From NCBI RefSeq assembly GCF_030549615.1, contig NZ_CP130832.1, positions 2,542,001-2,606,000 on the forward strand: a DNA stretch of 64,000 nucleotides, in the 5' to 3' direction. Below the pieces are notes generated by a model. It was given only the letters and a program-made list of their open reading frames with translations. It ran no database searches and was not told the origin of the DNA. The stretch comes from Stenotrophomonas sp. 610A2 (GTDB lineage: Bacteria; Pseudomonadota; Gammaproteobacteria; Xanthomonadales; Xanthomonadaceae). Below, piece by piece: positions 52,820 through 63,294 of the stretch. The position numbers were made by a program, and so were the translations under genes. Numbering within the stretch: the stretch's first letter is position 1; every line of letters starts with the position of its first letter.

Positions 52820-53262
52820 GTGACAGCGGTTTCGATATGGGCCTGGAAGATGTGAGCCAGGCCGGCGTCTACGGAGTCGGCGACGGCGACCTCGGTGGCT
52901 TGGCCGCGGTAGCCCGCGATGCCGGCTTGCGCGTGTGCCGCATCGATCTGGAAGGCTGCGCCGACAAGCGCACCTTGTTGATGCGACTCGGCACCCAGCT
53001 CGACTTCCCCACCGGCTGGAGCCGCAACTGGGATGCGCTGTCTGATGGCCTGCGCGATCTGTCCTGGTTGCCGGCAAACGGCTATGCCTTGCTGTTCAGT
53101 GACGCAAATGACCTGCGCCAAGGCAGCCCGGCTGACTTCGATACCCTGCTGGACGTGCTATCCGAAGCCTCGGCCAGCTGGGCCGAGGACAAGGTGGCGT
53201 TCTGGGCCTTCCTGGAACTGCCCGGTGGCGGTGAGGAAGCAGCTGGCGACGAAGAAGAGTAA
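52816..53262 (+). CDS. Barstar-family RNase inhibitor
   Basis: 148 aa, overlapping the RNase stop by ATGA. The core matches barstar: VCRIDLEGCADKRTLLMRLGTQLDFPTGWSRNWDALSDGLRDL in its parts, with the two Asp of the inhibitory helix in NWDALSDGL, and a later FWAFLEL. N- and C-terminal extensions are acidic (GGGEEAAGDEEE). It lacks a signal peptide, so it is cytosolic and probably protects the cell from RNase made but not yet exported. Confidence 0.92.
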   Translation: MSDSGFDMGLEDVSQAGVYGVGDGDLGGLAAVARDAGLRVCRIDLEGCADKRTLLMRLGTQLDFPTGWSRNWDALSDGLRDLSWLPANGYALLFSDANDLRQGSPADFDTLLDVLSEASASWAEDKVAFWAFLELPGGGEEAAGDEEE

Positions 53263-53265
53263 CCC

Positions 53266-53793
53266 TCAGCGGGCGGCCTGCAGCCAGCGCGCCAGGCCTT
53301 CCAGCTGTTGCGCCTGGACCTTGTCCACCACTGGCGCCAGGGCGCTGAGATCATCGGGGCTGTAACCGCCTGCGCGGTAGCGCCAACTTATCCGGGTAGA
53401 TGAGCCTTCTGCCTGCAACGTCCACTCGGCGACACCGTACAGGCCCATGCCCTGCATCGGCCCCAGGCCGCCAGTCATGCGCAGGGTTTTCTCCGGATCT
53501 ACGAACACGACCTGCAGGTGTTGCGCTTGCTGTGCGCCTGCGCGTTCGCAAAAGCAGCCACCGGCACGGGCATCGATGGAGAGCGTTGCAGCCTTGCCCC
53601 ACCAACTGTGGTCTTTTGGCCACCAATGATCGATATCAGCCGTCATCGCCTGCCAGACGCGCGCTGGCGTGGCAGCGATCTGGACACTGTTTTCGACGGT
53701 GAAGCCACCGGGTGTGGCGTCTTTGACTTCGGCGTAGGCCGGTAAGGCGAAAGCTGTTGCGAGCAGCAGGAGCGTATTGAGTCTGCGGTGCAT
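53266..53793 (-). CDS. Periplasmic SRPBCC (START-like) domain protein
   Basis: 175 aa with signal peptide (LNTLLLLATAFALPAYAE). The rest is an SRPBCC fold: VENSVQIAATPARVWQAMTADIDHWWP at the start, and a C-terminal helix (VVDKVQAQQLEGLARWLQAAR). A hydrophobic ligand can be bound by such folds; it is unusual to find one exported. Converges with the barstar gene by 3 bp. Ligand unknown. Confidence 0.78.
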   Translation of the reverse strand: MHRRLNTLLLLATAFALPAYAEVKDATPGGFTVENSVQIAATPARVWQAMTADIDHWWPKDHSWWGKAATLSIDARAGGCFCERAGAQQAQHLQVVFVDPEKTLRMTGGLGPMQGMGLYGVAEWTLQAEGSSTRISWRYRAGGYSPDDLSALAPVVDKVQAQQLEGLARWLQAAR

Positions 53794-53871
53794 GGCTGCT
53801 GCTCTTGTTGAATGGCATGAGCATGCGCGGAGCGTGGTTGGGCCGCAAGCGCTTGGGCTCATGGCGAAGAG

Positions 53872-54054
53872 CCCCCCCCCAGCCCTCCCCTGCACCTGCG
53901 GTGCAAGGGAGGGAGCGTAGTGCCGAGCCATGCTCGGCAGGAGCCTTCCCAGCAACCAATCAGCGCTGCAGCTGTAGGCAGAAAAACCCAAAGATCAACA
54001 ACTCAAAGCACCCCTCCCCAACCCTCCCCTACGCCCACGGCGCAAGGGAGGGAG
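53872..54054. repeat. CCCTCCCC-type elements and a SMAG hairpin
   Basis: CCCTCCCC...AAGGGAGGG elements at 53872-53916 and 54010-54054; the first runs directly into a SMAG copy at 53917-53939. No gene in 53794-54061. Confidence 0.82.
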
Positions 54055-54061
54055 CAGAGCA

Positions 54062-54490
54062 TCAGCCGACCGACGCCGAAACCGGCCCTTTCAGTTCGAT
54101 GGTGTTGCCATCCGGGTCTTTGAAGTACAACGACAGGCCATCCCCTTCTGCGCCGAAGTTCACCTCGGCCGCCGCCAACGGCGTTGCGCCGTGCTCGGAC
54201 AGATACGCAACCATGCCCGCCTCATCGAAAGGCTCGACCCGCAGGCACAAATGATCAACATTGCGCGCCTCCGCTCCCGGCCCGGCACCACCGCGCGCAC
54301 CCAACGTGCCATCCAGACTGATCAAGTCGATCATCGACGCACCGGCACGCAGATGCACCAGACCAAGATGGTCGCGTCGTCGCACCACCTCGCAGCCCAG
54401 CACGGTTGAATAGAACGCAATGCTGCGCTCCAGGTCGCGGACCCGGAACACCACATGATCGATACGTGCAACGTCGAACGGCCGTTTCAT
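54062..54490 (-). CDS. VOC (glyoxalase/bleomycin resistance) family protein
   Basis: 142 aa from the ATG at 54490, with GAGG 5 bases before. One vicinal-oxygen-chelate fold made of two beta-alpha-beta units: ARIDHVVFRVRDLERSIAFYSTVLGCEV and DHLCLRVEPFDEAGMVAYL. The metal-binding His in IDHVVF and DHLCLR and the late Glu (GNTIELKG) are in place. Enzyme activity cannot be named; a dioxygenase or isomerase is possible. Confidence 0.87.
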   Translation of the reverse strand: MKRPFDVARIDHVVFRVRDLERSIAFYSTVLGCEVVRRRDHLGLVHLRAGASMIDLISLDGTLGARGGAGPGAEARNVDHLCLRVEPFDEAGMVAYLSEHGATPLAAAEVNFGAEGDGLSLYFKDPDGNTIELKGPVSASVG

Positions 54491-54576
54491 CATCACCTCG
54501 CAGCATCCATGGACACCATCGTGCCGTCCTCGGCGAGGACGGCAGGTGAAGCAAGGCGTAGACCGTCAACGCCGGA

Positions 54577-56466
54577 TCAGGCGTCCAGTTCCTGCCAACG
54601 TGCGTAGGCGGCATCCAGTTCGGCCTGCACCTTGGTCAGCTGCTGCGTATGCGCGGTGACTTCGGCGCTGGATCGGGTATAGAACGAGGGATCGTTCATC
54701 GCCGAGGTCAGACCTTCCACATCCAGCTCCAGCTTTTCGATCCTGGCCGGCAGCTGCTCCAGCTCGCGCGCGTCCTTGAAGCTGAGCTTGCGCTTGGGCG
54801 CGGCCTCGGCAACCGGGGCCGCCGGTGCAGCAGCAGGTGCTGCGGTCGCCGAAGCCTTGGCCACCGCCATTGCGGTCTGGGTCGGTGCCGGGCGCTGGCG
54901 CAGCGAGTCGCTGTAGCCGCCAATGTAATCGCCCACCTTGCCCTCGCCTTCCAGCACCAGCGTGGACGTCACCACGTTGTCGAGGAAGTCACGGTCATGG
55001 CTGACCAGCAGCAAGGTGCCGGTGTAATCCGCCAGCAGCTCTTCCAGCAGCTCCAGGGTTTCCACGTCCAGGTCGTTGGTCGGTTCGTCCATCACCAGCA
55101 GATTGGACGGCTGTGCGAACAGCTTGGCCAGCAGCAGGCGGTTGCGCTCGCCACCGGACAGGCGGGTGATCGGCGCGCGTGCGCGTTCCGGGGTGAACAG
55201 GAAGTCCTGCAGGTAGGCATGCACATGCTTGCGCTTGCCGTTGAGGTCGATGAAGTCCGCGCCTTCGGCCACGTTCTCGATCGCGCTCCAGTCCTCGCGC
55301 AAGGTGGCGCGGTACTGGTCGAAATAGGCGATCTGCAGGTTGGTGCCCTGCCGCACTTCGCCGCTGTCCGGCTGCAGTTCGCCCAGCAGCAGCTTCAGCA
55401 AGGTGGTCTTGCCGCTGCCATTGGGGCCGATCAGGCCGATGCGGTCACCGCGCAGGATGGTGGTTTCGAAATCCTTGACCATCACCCGCTCGCCGAACGA
55501 GAAGGAGATGTTCTTGATGTCGATGACCTTCTTGCCGGAGTTCTCGGCACCGGCCGCTTCCAGCTTGACGTTGCCACCAAGCTCACGGCGCTGGCTGCGC
55601 TCGTTGCGCATCGCCTTGAGCCGGCGCACGCGGCCTTCGTCGCGGGTACGGCGCGCCTTGATGCCTTGGCGGATCCAGACTTCTTCCTGCGCCAACAGCT
55701 TGTCGAAGCGGGCGTTTTCCTGCGCCTGCGCGTTGAGGCGTTCTTCGCGACGGCGCTCGTAGTTGTCCCAGTCGCCCGGCCAGCTGGTCACCTGGCCGCG
55801 ATCGATCTCGACGATGCGCGTGGCCAGGGCACGCAGGAAGCGGCGGTCATGGGTGACGAACACCACGCAGCCGTTCCAGCCCTTGAGGAAGGTTTCCAGC
55901 CAATCGATGGCTTCGATGTCCAGGTGGTTGGTCGGCTCGTCGAGCAACAGCACGTCCGGTCCGGCGACCAGCGCACGCGCCAGCAGCACACGGCGCTTCA
56001 TGCCGCCGGAGAGTCGACCGAATTCGGCGTCGCCATCCAGGTCGAGCTTGGTCAGGGTTTCCTCGACGCGCTGGTCCAGGCCCCAGCCATCGGCGGCATC
56101 GATCTTGGCCTGCACATTGCCCATTGCCTCGCCATCGAAGACTTCGGCGTGGCTCAGGCGATGGAACTCGGCCAGCCAGTGACCGAGCTCGCCGAGGCCA
56201 TCGGCGACCACGTCGAACACGCTGCCGGCAGCGCCGTGCGGCACTTCCTGCTCGAGCCGGGTGACGCGCACGCCCTGCTGCACGCGCACCTCGCCGTCAT
56301 CGGGCTTGAGCTCGCCAGCCATCAGCTTCATGAGAGTGGATTTGCCGGCGCCGTTGCGGCCGATCAGGGCGATGCGCTCGCCAGTCTCGATCGACAGTTC
56401 GGCTTTTTCCAGCAACAACGGGCCGCCGACGCTGTAGTCGACGTTCTGCAAGGTAATCAAAGGCAT
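54577..56466 (-). CDS. uup: ABC-F ATPase Uup
   Basis: 629 aa from the ATG at 56466. Two ATPase domains: Walker A GRNGAGKST and GPNGSGKTT, signatures LSGGMKRRVLLARAL and LSGGERNRLLLAKLF, Walker B LLLDEPTNHLDIEA and LVMDEPTNDLDVET. Between them lies the P-site tRNA interaction motif region (ENARFDKLLAQEEVWIRQG). The end is an Ala/Pro linker plus the coiled coil that distinguishes Uup (RELEQLPARIEKLELDVEGL). Acts on ribosomes or branched DNA intermediates. Confidence 0.93.
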   Translation of the reverse strand: MPLITLQNVDYSVGGPLLLEKAELSIETGERIALIGRNGAGKSTLMKLMAGELKPDDGEVRVQQGVRVTRLEQEVPHGAAGSVFDVVADGLGELGHWLAEFHRLSHAEVFDGEAMGNVQAKIDAADGWGLDQRVEETLTKLDLDGDAEFGRLSGGMKRRVLLARALVAGPDVLLLDEPTNHLDIEAIDWLETFLKGWNGCVVFVTHDRRFLRALATRIVEIDRGQVTSWPGDWDNYERRREERLNAQAQENARFDKLLAQEEVWIRQGIKARRTRDEGRVRRLKAMRNERSQRRELGGNVKLEAAGAENSGKKVIDIKNISFSFGERVMVKDFETTILRGDRIGLIGPNGSGKTTLLKLLLGELQPDSGEVRQGTNLQIAYFDQYRATLREDWSAIENVAEGADFIDLNGKRKHVHAYLQDFLFTPERARAPITRLSGGERNRLLLAKLFAQPSNLLVMDEPTNDLDVETLELLEELLADYTGTLLLVSHDRDFLDNVVTSTLVLEGEGKVGDYIGGYSDSLRQRPAPTQTAMAVAKASATAAPAAAPAAPVAEAAPKRKLSFKDARELEQLPARIEKLELDVEGLTSAMNDPSFYTRSSAEVTAHTQQLTKVQAELDAAYARWQELDA

Positions 56467-56501
56467 GGGCGTATTGTACGGGCTCTGGCGGTCGACCGCG
56501 C

Positions 56502-57407
56502 TCAATCGTCGCTAAACACATCCGCCGGCAGGCCGAGCAGCTGGCGCAGGCTGGCCGGAATCCGCTTTCCGGGATGGCGAACCGCCCATAGCTGACGCTG
56601 CAATGGCGGCAAGGGCGTCGCCAACACCTGCAGCTTGCCCAACGTCACCAGGTCAGCCACCGTATGCCGCGACAGGCAGGCCAGACCCAGCCCGGCGACC
56701 GCGCCCTGCTTGATCGCTTCGGTGCCGCCCAACTGCAGCACTTCCGCGAAGCCATGGAGATGCGGCAACAAGGCCTGTTCGGCAGCCTCGCGAGTACCTG
56801 AACCGGGTTCGCGCAGCAGCCAGCGTGCTTGTCGCAGCATCGCCAGATCCGCTCCGCTTTTGTACCGCGCGGAAAGCGGGTGACGTTCGCCAAACACCAC
56901 CACCAGTTCGTCCTGCTGCCAGTGCGCCACTTCCAGCCCGGGCTCGTGGCTGGGCCCTTCAATCAGGCCGACATCCACTTCCAGCCGTTGCACGGCGGTG
57001 GTGACCTCGCGGGTATTGCCGATCACCAGTTCGACATGCGCGTGTGGATTGGAGGCCTGCAGGTCGGCGATACGTGCCGGCATCAGGTAGTTGCCGATGG
57101 TGGTGCTGGCCCCGACCTGCCAACGCACGGCCGCACCGGTCTGGCTGTCGGCTCGGAACCGACGCTCGATATCGGTCATACCCGCGAGCAGGGCCCGCGC
57201 CTGTGGCAGCAAGGCCCGGCCGTGGCCGTTCAGCACCAATCTGCGGCCAATCCGATCGAACAAGGCCAACCCGAGCAGGTTCTCCAGTTCGACCAGCGCA
57301 GCACTGACCGCCGATTGCGACAAGCCCAGTAACTCGCCTGCCGCCGTAGTGGTACCGGCTTCGGCAATGCCGGAAAAGATCTGCAACTGGCGTAGGGAGA
57401 GGTGCAC
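56502..57407 (-). CDS. yeiE: LysR-family regulator (YeiE-like)
   Basis: 301 aa from a GTG at 57407. N-terminal HTH (RQLQIFSGIAEAGTTTAAGELLGLSQSAVSAALVELE), then a two-lobe effector domain (GASTTIGNYLMPARIADL). This type of domain, next to a divergent YeiH transporter, matches YeiE. It would control yeiH and sense sulfite-like ligands. Uup lies downstream on the same strand, 35 bp apart. Confidence 0.85.
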   Translation of the reverse strand: MHLSLRQLQIFSGIAEAGTTTAAGELLGLSQSAVSAALVELENLLGLALFDRIGRRLVLNGHGRALLPQARALLAGMTDIERRFRADSQTGAAVRWQVGASTTIGNYLMPARIADLQASNPHAHVELVIGNTREVTTAVQRLEVDVGLIEGPSHEPGLEVAHWQQDELVVVFGERHPLSARYKSGADLAMLRQARWLLREPGSGTREAAEQALLPHLHGFAEVLQLGGTEAIKQGAVAGLGLACLSRHTVADLVTLGKLQVLATPLPPLQRQLWAVRHPGKRIPASLRQLLGLPADVFSDD

Positions 57408-57409
57408 GG

Positions 57410-57496
57410 CCTATCTCTAAAATAGGTAGATTTAACCAATATTATCCGTTTTACAGGTAATAACCTCGGATGCAGCATGGGCTATCTTCTAATAAC
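57410..57496. promoter_or_regulatory. Intergenic operator region of yeiE/yeiH
   Basis: CCTAT-N7-ATAGG at 57410-57426 is a LysR-like dyad. A similar core CTATCTTCTAATA with flanking GGG and CCC is at 57480-57499, and AGGTAATAACCT lies between. These are plausible YeiE binding sites in the divergent gap. Confidence 0.45.
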
Positions 57497-57504
57497 CCAA
57501 CGTT

Positions 57505-58563
57505 ATGAACACCTCGACCCAAGGGCTGACCTCAATGCCCCTCCCCCGCCTCCCCGGCCTGCTGCTGACGGCCGCCGTCGCTGGCCTGTCGATCTGGCTG
57601 GGCACCTTGCCGTGGATGCAGGACCACGGCATCAGCGCGCTGACCCTGGCCATCGTCATCGGTATCGTGCTGGGCAACACGGTCTATCGCAGCCTGGCGA
57701 CACGTGCTGATGCAGGCGTTGGTTTCTCCAAGGCCACCCTGCTGCGCGCCGGCATCATTCTCTATGGTCTGCGTCTTACTCTGCAGGATATCGGCCAGGT
57801 TGGTGTTGCTGGCGTGGCGATCGATGCGCTGGTGCTGTGCTCGACCTTCGGCCTGGCCTGGTGGCTGGGCACCAGGTTGCTGGGCATGGATCGCAATTCG
57901 GCGCTGCTGATCGGCGCTGGCAGCTCGATCTGTGGCGCTGCAGCGGTGATGGCGGCAGAACCGGTGATCAAGGGCCGCGCCGAACAGGTGGCCGTTGCCG
58001 TGGCCACGGTGGTGGTGTTTGGCACGATCGCGATGTTCCTGTACCCGCTGCTGTATCAGTGGGGCGTGTCGGCGGGCTGGATGCCGCTGGATGAAACCGC
58101 GTTCGGCGTGTTTACCGGTTCTACCGTGCATGAGGTTGCGCAGGTAGTGGCTGCAGGTCGTGCGGTCAGTGAGCCTGCCGCCGATGCCGCGGTCATCACC
58201 AAGATGGTGCGGGTGATGATGCTGGCGCCGTTCCTGGTTGGTCTGTCTGCATTGCTGGCGCGTGGCCAGAACGGCGGAAATGGCGAGCGTTCGAAGATCA
58301 CCATTCCGTGGTTTGCGTTCGGCTTCATCGCGATGGTTGGATTCAATTCTTTGCAGCTGCTGCCGGTTGGGCTGGTGCATGTGCTTGTTGAGCTGGACAC
58401 CGTGTTGCTGGCGATGGCGATGGCTGCGCTTGGTCTGACCACGCACGCTTCGGCGTTGCGTCAGGCCGGTGCCAAGCCGATGTTGTTGGCTTTGTTGTTA
58501 TTTGCCTGGCTGTTGGTTGGCGGCATGCTGATCAATCTGGGTGTGCGGGCTGTCCTGGGCTGA
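57505..58563 (+). CDS. yeiH: YeiH-family putative sulfate/sulfonate exporter
   Basis: 352 aa, about ten membrane helices. The start at 57505 is an ATG without a clear ribosome site; one at 57535 (MPLPRLPG) is an alternative. [22 protein letters not shown] and [19 protein letters not shown] are UPF0324/YeiH marks. Expected to export sulfite, sulfate or related anions; substrate not shown. Divergent from its likely regulator yeiE. Confidence 0.88.
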   Translation: MNTSTQGLTSMPLPRLPGLLLTAAVAGLSIWLGTLPWMQDHGISALTLAIVIGIVLGNTVYRSLATRADAGVGFSKATLLRAGIILYGLRLTLQDIGQVGVAGVAIDALVLCSTFGLAWWLGTRLLGMDRNSALLIGAGSSICGAAAVMAAEPVIKGRAEQVAVAVATVVVFGTIAMFLYPLLYQWGVSAGWMPLDETAFGVFTGSTVHEVAQVVAAGRAVSEPAADAAVITKMVRVMMLAPFLVGLSALLARGQNGGNGERSKITIPWFAFGFIAMVGFNSLQLLPVGLVHVLVELDTVLLAMAMAALGLTTHASALRQAGAKPMLLALLLFAWLLVGGMLINLGVRAVLG

Positions 58564-58583
58564 GGCGCTAGCGGGAAGGCCCC

Positions 58584-59042
58584 TGCCGAGCATGGCTCGG
58601 CACTACAGGATTGGGGCCGCGACTGCTTTAGCCCCTCTCCCGCGTGCGGGAGAGGGGTTGGGGTGAGGGCCGCTTTTCGCTGGTAAAGCCCCTGCCGAGC
58701 ATGCCTCGGCACTACAGGATTGGGGCCGCGATGGCTTTAGCCCCTCTCCCGTGTGCGGGAGAGGGGTTGGGGTGAGGGCCGCTTTTCGCTGGTAAAGCTT
58801 CTGCCGAGCATGGCTCGGCACTACAGGATTGGGCCCCCGATGGCTTTAGCCCCTCTCCCGTGTGCGGGAGAGGGGTTGGGGTGAGGGCCGCTTTTCGCTG
58901 GTAAAGCCTCTGCCGAGCATGGCTCGGCACTACAGGATTGGGGCCGCGATGGCTTTAGCCCCTCTCCCGCGTGCGGGAGAGGGGATGGGGTGAGGGGCGC
59001 TTTTCGCTGGTAAAGCACCTGCCGAGCATGGCTCGGCACTAC
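58584..59042. repeat. 109-bp tandem array of composite REP elements
   Basis: SMAG hairpins (minus orientation) start at 58584, 58693, 58802, 58911 and 59020, exactly 109 bp apart. Between successive copies lies the second hairpin CCCCTCTCCCG ... CGGGAGAGGGG with a GGTGAGGG tail. Four full units and a terminal half; the units differ by a few bases. There is no gene in 58564-59107. Confidence 0.95.
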
Positions 59043-59053
59043 ATTTCAGAAAC

Positions 59054-59086
59054 AAAAAAGGCCTTCCCGGTTACGGGAAGGCCTTT
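59054..59086 (-). terminator. Terminator of lysS
   Basis: AAAGGCCTTCCCG, 4-base loop, CGGGAAGGCCTTT: a 13-bp perfect stem; on the minus strand the T-run TTTTTTG follows. It lies 22 bases after the lysS stop. Confidence 0.93.
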
Positions 59087-59107
59087 GCACTTTCGCTTGC
59101 AGCTCGA

Positions 59108-60628
59108 TCAGGCTTCCGGGCGCATGTACGGGAACAGCAGCACGTCGCGGATCGAGGCGCGGCCGGTCAGCATCATCACCAGGCGATCGATACCGATACC
59201 CAGACCGCCGGTCGGTGCCATGCCGTATTCCAGCGCACGGATGTAGTCGGCGTCGTAATGCATGGCCTCGTCATCGCCACCGTCCTTGGCTTCAACCTGG
59301 GCCTGGAAGCGTGCAGCCTGGTCTTCCGGGTCGTTCAACTCGGAGAAGCCATTGGCCAGCTCCTTGCCGTTGACGAACAGTTCGAAGCGATCGGTGTAGC
59401 CGGCGTCGTTGTCGCTGGCACGGGCCAGCGGCGAGACCTCGACCGGGTGATCGGTGATGAAGGTCGGCTGGATCAAGGTGTGCTCGACCGTGGCTTCGAA
59501 GATTTCCAGCAGCAGCTTGCCCCAACCGTAGCTGGGCTTGACGCGGATCTTCAGGCGTTCGCAATGGCGCAGCAGCGCATCACGATCAGTGCAGTCAGCG
59601 GCAGTGATTTCCGGATTGTGGTGACGCACGGCTTCGTCCATGCGCCAGCGGCGGAACGCCGGAGCCAGGTCGATCTGTGCGCCATCCCATTCAACAACGG
59701 TGGTGCCGAGCACGCTCTGCGCGACATCGCGGATCACGCCTTCGGTCAGGTCCATCACTTCGTTGTACGTGGCGTAAGCCTCGTACAACTCCATCATGGT
59801 GAATTCCGGGTTGTGGCGGGTGCTGACGCCTTCGTTGCGGAAATTGCGGTTGATCTCGTAGACGCGCTCAAGGCCGCCAACCACCAAACGCTTCAGGTAC
59901 AGCTCCGGCGCAACGCGCAGATACAGATCCAGGTCCAGCGCATTGTGGTGGGTGGTGAACGGCTTGGCCGTGGCGCCGCCGGGAATGTAATGCATCATCG
60001 GCGTCTCGACTTCGAGGAAGTCGCGGTTGTCCAGCCATGCACGCATCGCGCGGATGATCTTGGAACGCTTGATGAAGACGTCGCGCGATTCCGGAGTGAC
60101 GATCAGGTCGACATAACGCTGGCGGTAGCGCTGTTCGACGTCGGCCAGACCGTGCCACTTGTCCGGCAGCGGGCGCAGCGACTTGGTGAGCAGGCGGATG
60201 CTGGTCGCCTTGACCGACAGTTCGCCGGTCTTGGTACGGGTCAGGCCGCCTTCGACGGCGATGATATCGCCCACGTCCCAGCCTTTGAACGCCGCGTAGA
60301 TCTCGCCCAGTGCGGTGGCCTGCAGGAACAGCTGGATGCGGCCGCTCTCGTCCTGGATCTGGGCGAAGCTGGCCTTGCCCATGATGCGCTTGGCCATCAA
60401 GCGGCCGGCCATCTTCACGGTGCGGCCGGTGGCTTCCAGCGCTTCGCTGGTCCAGGCCTCGGCATCGGCGTACTCGGCCTGCAAGGTGCCGGCGAAGTCT
60501 TCACGGCGGAAGTCGTTCGGGTAGGCGATGCCCTGCCCGCGCAGCGCCGTGAGTTTCGCGCGGCGCTCGGCGATGAGGCTGTTCTCGTCGACGGGAAGCT
60601 GCTGCGTTTCAGGGGTCTGTTCGGTCAT
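59108..60628 (-). CDS. lysS: Lysyl-tRNA synthetase (class II)
   Basis: 506 aa from the ATG at 60628, [16 protein letters not shown]; longer frames are not supported. N-terminal OB-fold anticodon domain ([23 protein letters not shown]), then class II motif 2 ([18 protein letters not shown]) and motif 3 ([15 protein letters not shown]). It charges tRNA-Lys. It follows prfB by 100 bp on the same strand, the order seen in E. coli. Confidence 0.96.
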   Translation of the reverse strand: MTEQTPETQQLPVDENSLIAERRAKLTALRGQGIAYPNDFRREDFAGTLQAEYADAEAWTSEALEATGRTVKMAGRLMAKRIMGKASFAQIQDESGRIQLFLQATALGEIYAAFKGWDVGDIIAVEGGLTRTKTGELSVKATSIRLLTKSLRPLPDKWHGLADVEQRYRQRYVDLIVTPESRDVFIKRSKIIRAMRAWLDNRDFLEVETPMMHYIPGGATAKPFTTHHNALDLDLYLRVAPELYLKRLVVGGLERVYEINRNFRNEGVSTRHNPEFTMMELYEAYATYNEVMDLTEGVIRDVAQSVLGTTVVEWDGAQIDLAPAFRRWRMDEAVRHHNPEITAADCTDRDALLRHCERLKIRVKPSYGWGKLLLEIFEATVEHTLIQPTFITDHPVEVSPLARASDNDAGYTDRFELFVNGKELANGFSELNDPEDQAARFQAQVEAKDGGDDEAMHYDADYIRALEYGMAPTGGLGIGIDRLVMMLTGRASIRDVLLFPYMRPEA

Positions 60629-60728
60629 GGCTTTGATTTCAATTTGGGGGAGATAACCAAGGTGCGGCCACCGTCTGGTGAAACCGCACCGTACAACAAG
60701 GGAATGGCCCGCGCAGGGCCATTCCGGA

Positions 60729-61854
<1,126 letters not shown>

Positions 61855-62012
61855 GGTCGGTCTAGTAAGGCAGACAAGCCGACGATTCTAGCATCCAGGC
61901 GGCTCCTGAATTGGCCCTTTGGGGCGTGAAGACGTTCTCGCTGAATAGACACAACTTAACGTTAGAATCGCCTCCTGACCCGCGAAGACGGGAAAAGGAG
62001 ACATTTCTGACC

Positions 62013-63185
62013 ATGAAGGACCTAAGCTTGAACGCCAGACACGCTCGCCTCTTTGCAGCTATCACCTTGACCCTGGCCCTTGGCGCCTGCCAGAAGCTGG
62101 GCGGGATCGCCTCCACCGGCGGTGACAAGGCCCCTAACCTGACCGTCGGGGAGACGGTTTCCGGTGAAATCACCTCTTCCAGCACCCTGAACTACAACGA
62201 CGGCAGCCGTCACCAGGGCTACAAGGTCACCATGAAGAGCGGCGAAGCCGTCTCGCTGGAACTGGGCGGCTCGCTCAGCGGCCAGCTGGCGGTGTTCGAC
62301 GGCCAGAACATGATTGCCAATGCGTCCTCCTCCGGCTCCGGCGAAGGTGACTCCAGCAGCTCGGTCAACCTGGCCTTCCGTGCCCCCAAGGACGGCACCT
62401 TCCTGGTCGCGGTCAACAGCGCCAGCGCCGACGCGTTTGGCCCGTTCAAGCTCAAGAGCGCCAAGGTCGTGCCGTACGACGGCAAGCCGCTGGGCGCCGA
62501 CAGCGAGATCACTGACTGGCTGATGGGCGACAAGCAGGAATACAAGCTCAAGGTCGACAAGGCCGGCCTGTACGCCGTCACCCTGGAGTCCAGCGCGTTC
62601 GACTCCTACCTGCACCTGAACGGCCGCAACGTCGAGCTGGAAGACGACGACAACGGCGGCAACCTCAACGCCCGCATCCGCACCTACCTGGAGCCGGGTG
62701 AGTACACCATCGCCGCCTCCTCGGTGAACAGCCACACCGGCTCGTTCAAGCTCAACGTCAAGCTGACCCCGACCGAGAATGGCCTGGTCACCCGTGACGG
62801 CACCGCGCTGACCGTTGGCCAGACCGCTCAGTCGATGATGGACTCGCGCGGCCGCCGCACCTTCGTGCTGAACCTGGACGCGCCCAAGCAGATCCAGTTC
62901 GACGCCATTGCCGACGGTTTCGACTCGGTGCTGCACATCACCGGCCCGGGTGTGGACGAGGAGAACGACGACGGCGGCAACGGCACCAACGCCCGACTGA
63001 CCCTGGACCTGCGCGCCGGCCGTTACATCGTTGCAGTCACCAGCCTGGGCAGCCAGCAGGGCGTGTTCGAGCTGGAAACCACCGATCTGGGTGGTGATGT
63101 CGCCGCGCCCAGCAGCAACCGCAAGGATGCCGCCGAAGAAGCTGCCAGCGCTACCGCTGACGCAGCCGCTGCTGTCATCAACTAA
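62013..63185 (+). CDS. Lipoprotein with PPC-like beta repeats
   Basis: 390 aa from the ATG at 62013, AAAGGAG 12 bases before. Lipobox LALGAC (Cys26). The mature part contains three similar beta-sandwich modules starting near residues 47, 155 and 265: SGEITSSSTLNY, YKLKVDKAGLYAVTLESSAFDSYLHLNG and FVLNLDAPKQIQFDAIADGFDSVLHITG. Each ends with an Asp/Glu/Gly-rich loop such as ELEDDDNGGN and EENDDGGNGTN, possibly binding calcium. The closest type is the bacterial pre-peptidase C-terminal (PPC) domain. Ala-rich C-terminus. A relative follows at 63295. Confidence 0.8.
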   Translation: MKDLSLNARHARLFAAITLTLALGACQKLGGIASTGGDKAPNLTVGETVSGEITSSSTLNYNDGSRHQGYKVTMKSGEAVSLELGGSLSGQLAVFDGQNMIANASSSGSGEGDSSSSVNLAFRAPKDGTFLVAVNSASADAFGPFKLKSAKVVPYDGKPLGADSEITDWLMGDKQEYKLKVDKAGLYAVTLESSAFDSYLHLNGRNVELEDDDNGGNLNARIRTYLEPGEYTIAASSVNSHTGSFKLNVKLTPTENGLVTRDGTALTVGQTAQSMMDSRGRRTFVLNLDAPKQIQFDAIADGFDSVLHITGPGVDEENDDGGNGTNARLTLDLRAGRYIVAVTSLGSQQGVFELETTDLGGDVAAPSSNRKDAAEEAASATADAAAAVIN

Positions 63186-63226
63186 GCCACACCGCCTATC
63201 CCGCCTACCGGCGTGATGGGCCATCC

Positions 63227-63266
63227 GCCACGCTGCCTGCCCCCGCAGGCAGCGTGGCTGCTTTTT
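63227..63266 (+). terminator. Terminator between the two PPC-like genes
   Basis: GCCACGCTGCCTGC, loop CCCC, GCAGGCAGCGTGGC: a 14-bp perfect stem, followed by TGCTTTTTA. It separates the two paralogs, so the second gene may have its own promoter or depend on read-through. Confidence 0.93.
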
Positions 63267-63294
63267 ACCCCTGCTTCCACATCAAGGAGTTCAA

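Noticed and set aside
54649..56595. A 648-aa open frame opposite uup
   Set aside because: Antisense shadow; uup has two intact ATPase domains on the other strand.
58603..59039. Four nearly identical 72-aa frames, and the idea of a CRISPR array
   Set aside because: They are translations of the 109-bp REP array. The 'spacers' are identical hairpins, not unique sequences, and there are no cas genes.
62022..63224. A 400-aa open frame opposite the first PPC-like gene (and 63265-63990 opposite the second)
   Set aside because: The plus-strand genes have lipobox or signal peptide, ribosome site and repeated modules; the minus frames have none.
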